Shown here in pieces: positions 63,977 to 64,000 of a DNA stretch of 64,000 nucleotides. Origin of the DNA: Streptomyces noursei (GTDB lineage: Bacteria; Actinomycetota; Actinomycetes; Streptomycetales; Streptomycetaceae); NCBI RefSeq assembly GCF_016917755.1, contig NZ_CP070326.1, positions 7,874,001 through 7,938,000 on the forward strand. The letters are read 5' to 3'. How positions within the stretch are numbered: the stretch's first letter is position 1; every line of letters starts with the position of its first letter. The position numbers were made by a program, and so were the translations under genes. The notes below the pieces were generated by a model. The model saw only the letters and a program-made list of their open reading frames with translations, was not told the DNA's origin and searched no databases.

Positions 63977-64000
63977 ATGAAGATCACCAAGTTCGGTCAC
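63977..64000 (+). CDS. Start of a probable MBL-fold hydrolase (cut by the window end)
   Basis: Only eight codons are visible (MKITKFGH), starting at the ATG at 63977. This opening is typical of a family of Streptomyces MBL-fold metal-dependent hydrolases. The rest lies outside the window. Confidence 0.45.

Overview
The window is very GC-rich actinobacterial DNA. It has frequent GTG/TTG starts, 4-base stop/start overlaps, a DmdR/IdeR-type iron box, a GlnR-type box, PQQ-propeller Ser/Thr kinases and an assimilatory nitrate reductase fused to a CysJ-like reductase. Together these point to Streptomyces or a close relative; that assignment is inference. The many broken genes in the right half suggest a fast-evolving chromosomal region such as an arm. 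No rRNA, tRNA, CRISPR array, transposase or integrase was found.

Layout. 0-4 kb: signalling (SpoIIE-type phosphatase, NarL-type sensor kinase, universal stress protein, LuxR-type response regulator). 4-9.4 kb: a decayed MFS gene, a FUSC-like membrane protein, an unknown protein, a small secreted Cys-rich protein, an NDH-2-like flavoprotein and a small membrane protein. 9.4-12.3 kb: an ArsR-type regulator divergent from a methyltransferase and a nitronate monooxygenase.

12.3-26.0 kb is the most interesting part: twelve genes on the minus strand, many overlapping by 4 bases (GTGA/ATGA). In transcription order they are an MFS exporter, an NAD-dependent 3-hydroxyisobutyrate-type dehydrogenase, two FemAB/GNAT-like acyltransferases, two DegT/DnrJ-type PLP aminotransferases, a fused P-loop kinase-histidine phosphatase, a GT-B glycosyltransferase, a LOG-type nucleotide hydrolase, a GT2 glycosyltransferase, a DUF6271-like protein and an asparagine-synthase-type amidotransferase. 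There is no PKS, NRPS or RiPP core. I read it as an undescribed cluster for an aminated, glycosylated and acylated small molecule. A methyltransferase lies divergently across an 859-bp regulatory gap.

28.5-31.5 kb holds a small ABC-transporter/polyprenyl-synthase operon containing a frameshifted unknown gene. 32.5-34.7 kb holds an HxlR regulator with a double palindromic operator facing two decayed genes (polysaccharide deacetylase, NmrA-like). 35-39.3 kb is a single-chain nitrate reductase behind a GlnR-like box, followed by a seven-unit 14-bp tandem repeat. 39.5-44.9 kb: hydrolase/MerR and CoA-transferase/IclR pairs, a truncated DinB-like gene and an NTF2-like protein. 45-50.2 kb: two PQQ-type Ser/Thr kinases and a pseudokinase in one operon.

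50-57.7 kb: AhpD-like protein, ABM monooxygenase, XRE/MmyB-type regulator, GT39-like membrane glycosyltransferase, a deletion scar joining truncated pyruvate decarboxylase and MarR genes, and a coupled methyltransferase/unknown pair. 57.9-60.3 kb: a TetR-MFS operon with two palindromic operators and a possible coupled small ORF. 60.3-64 kb: an iron-box-controlled DUF2470 protein, methyltransferase remnants, a Tat-exported DUF4185 protein and the first codons of a probable MBL-fold hydrolase.
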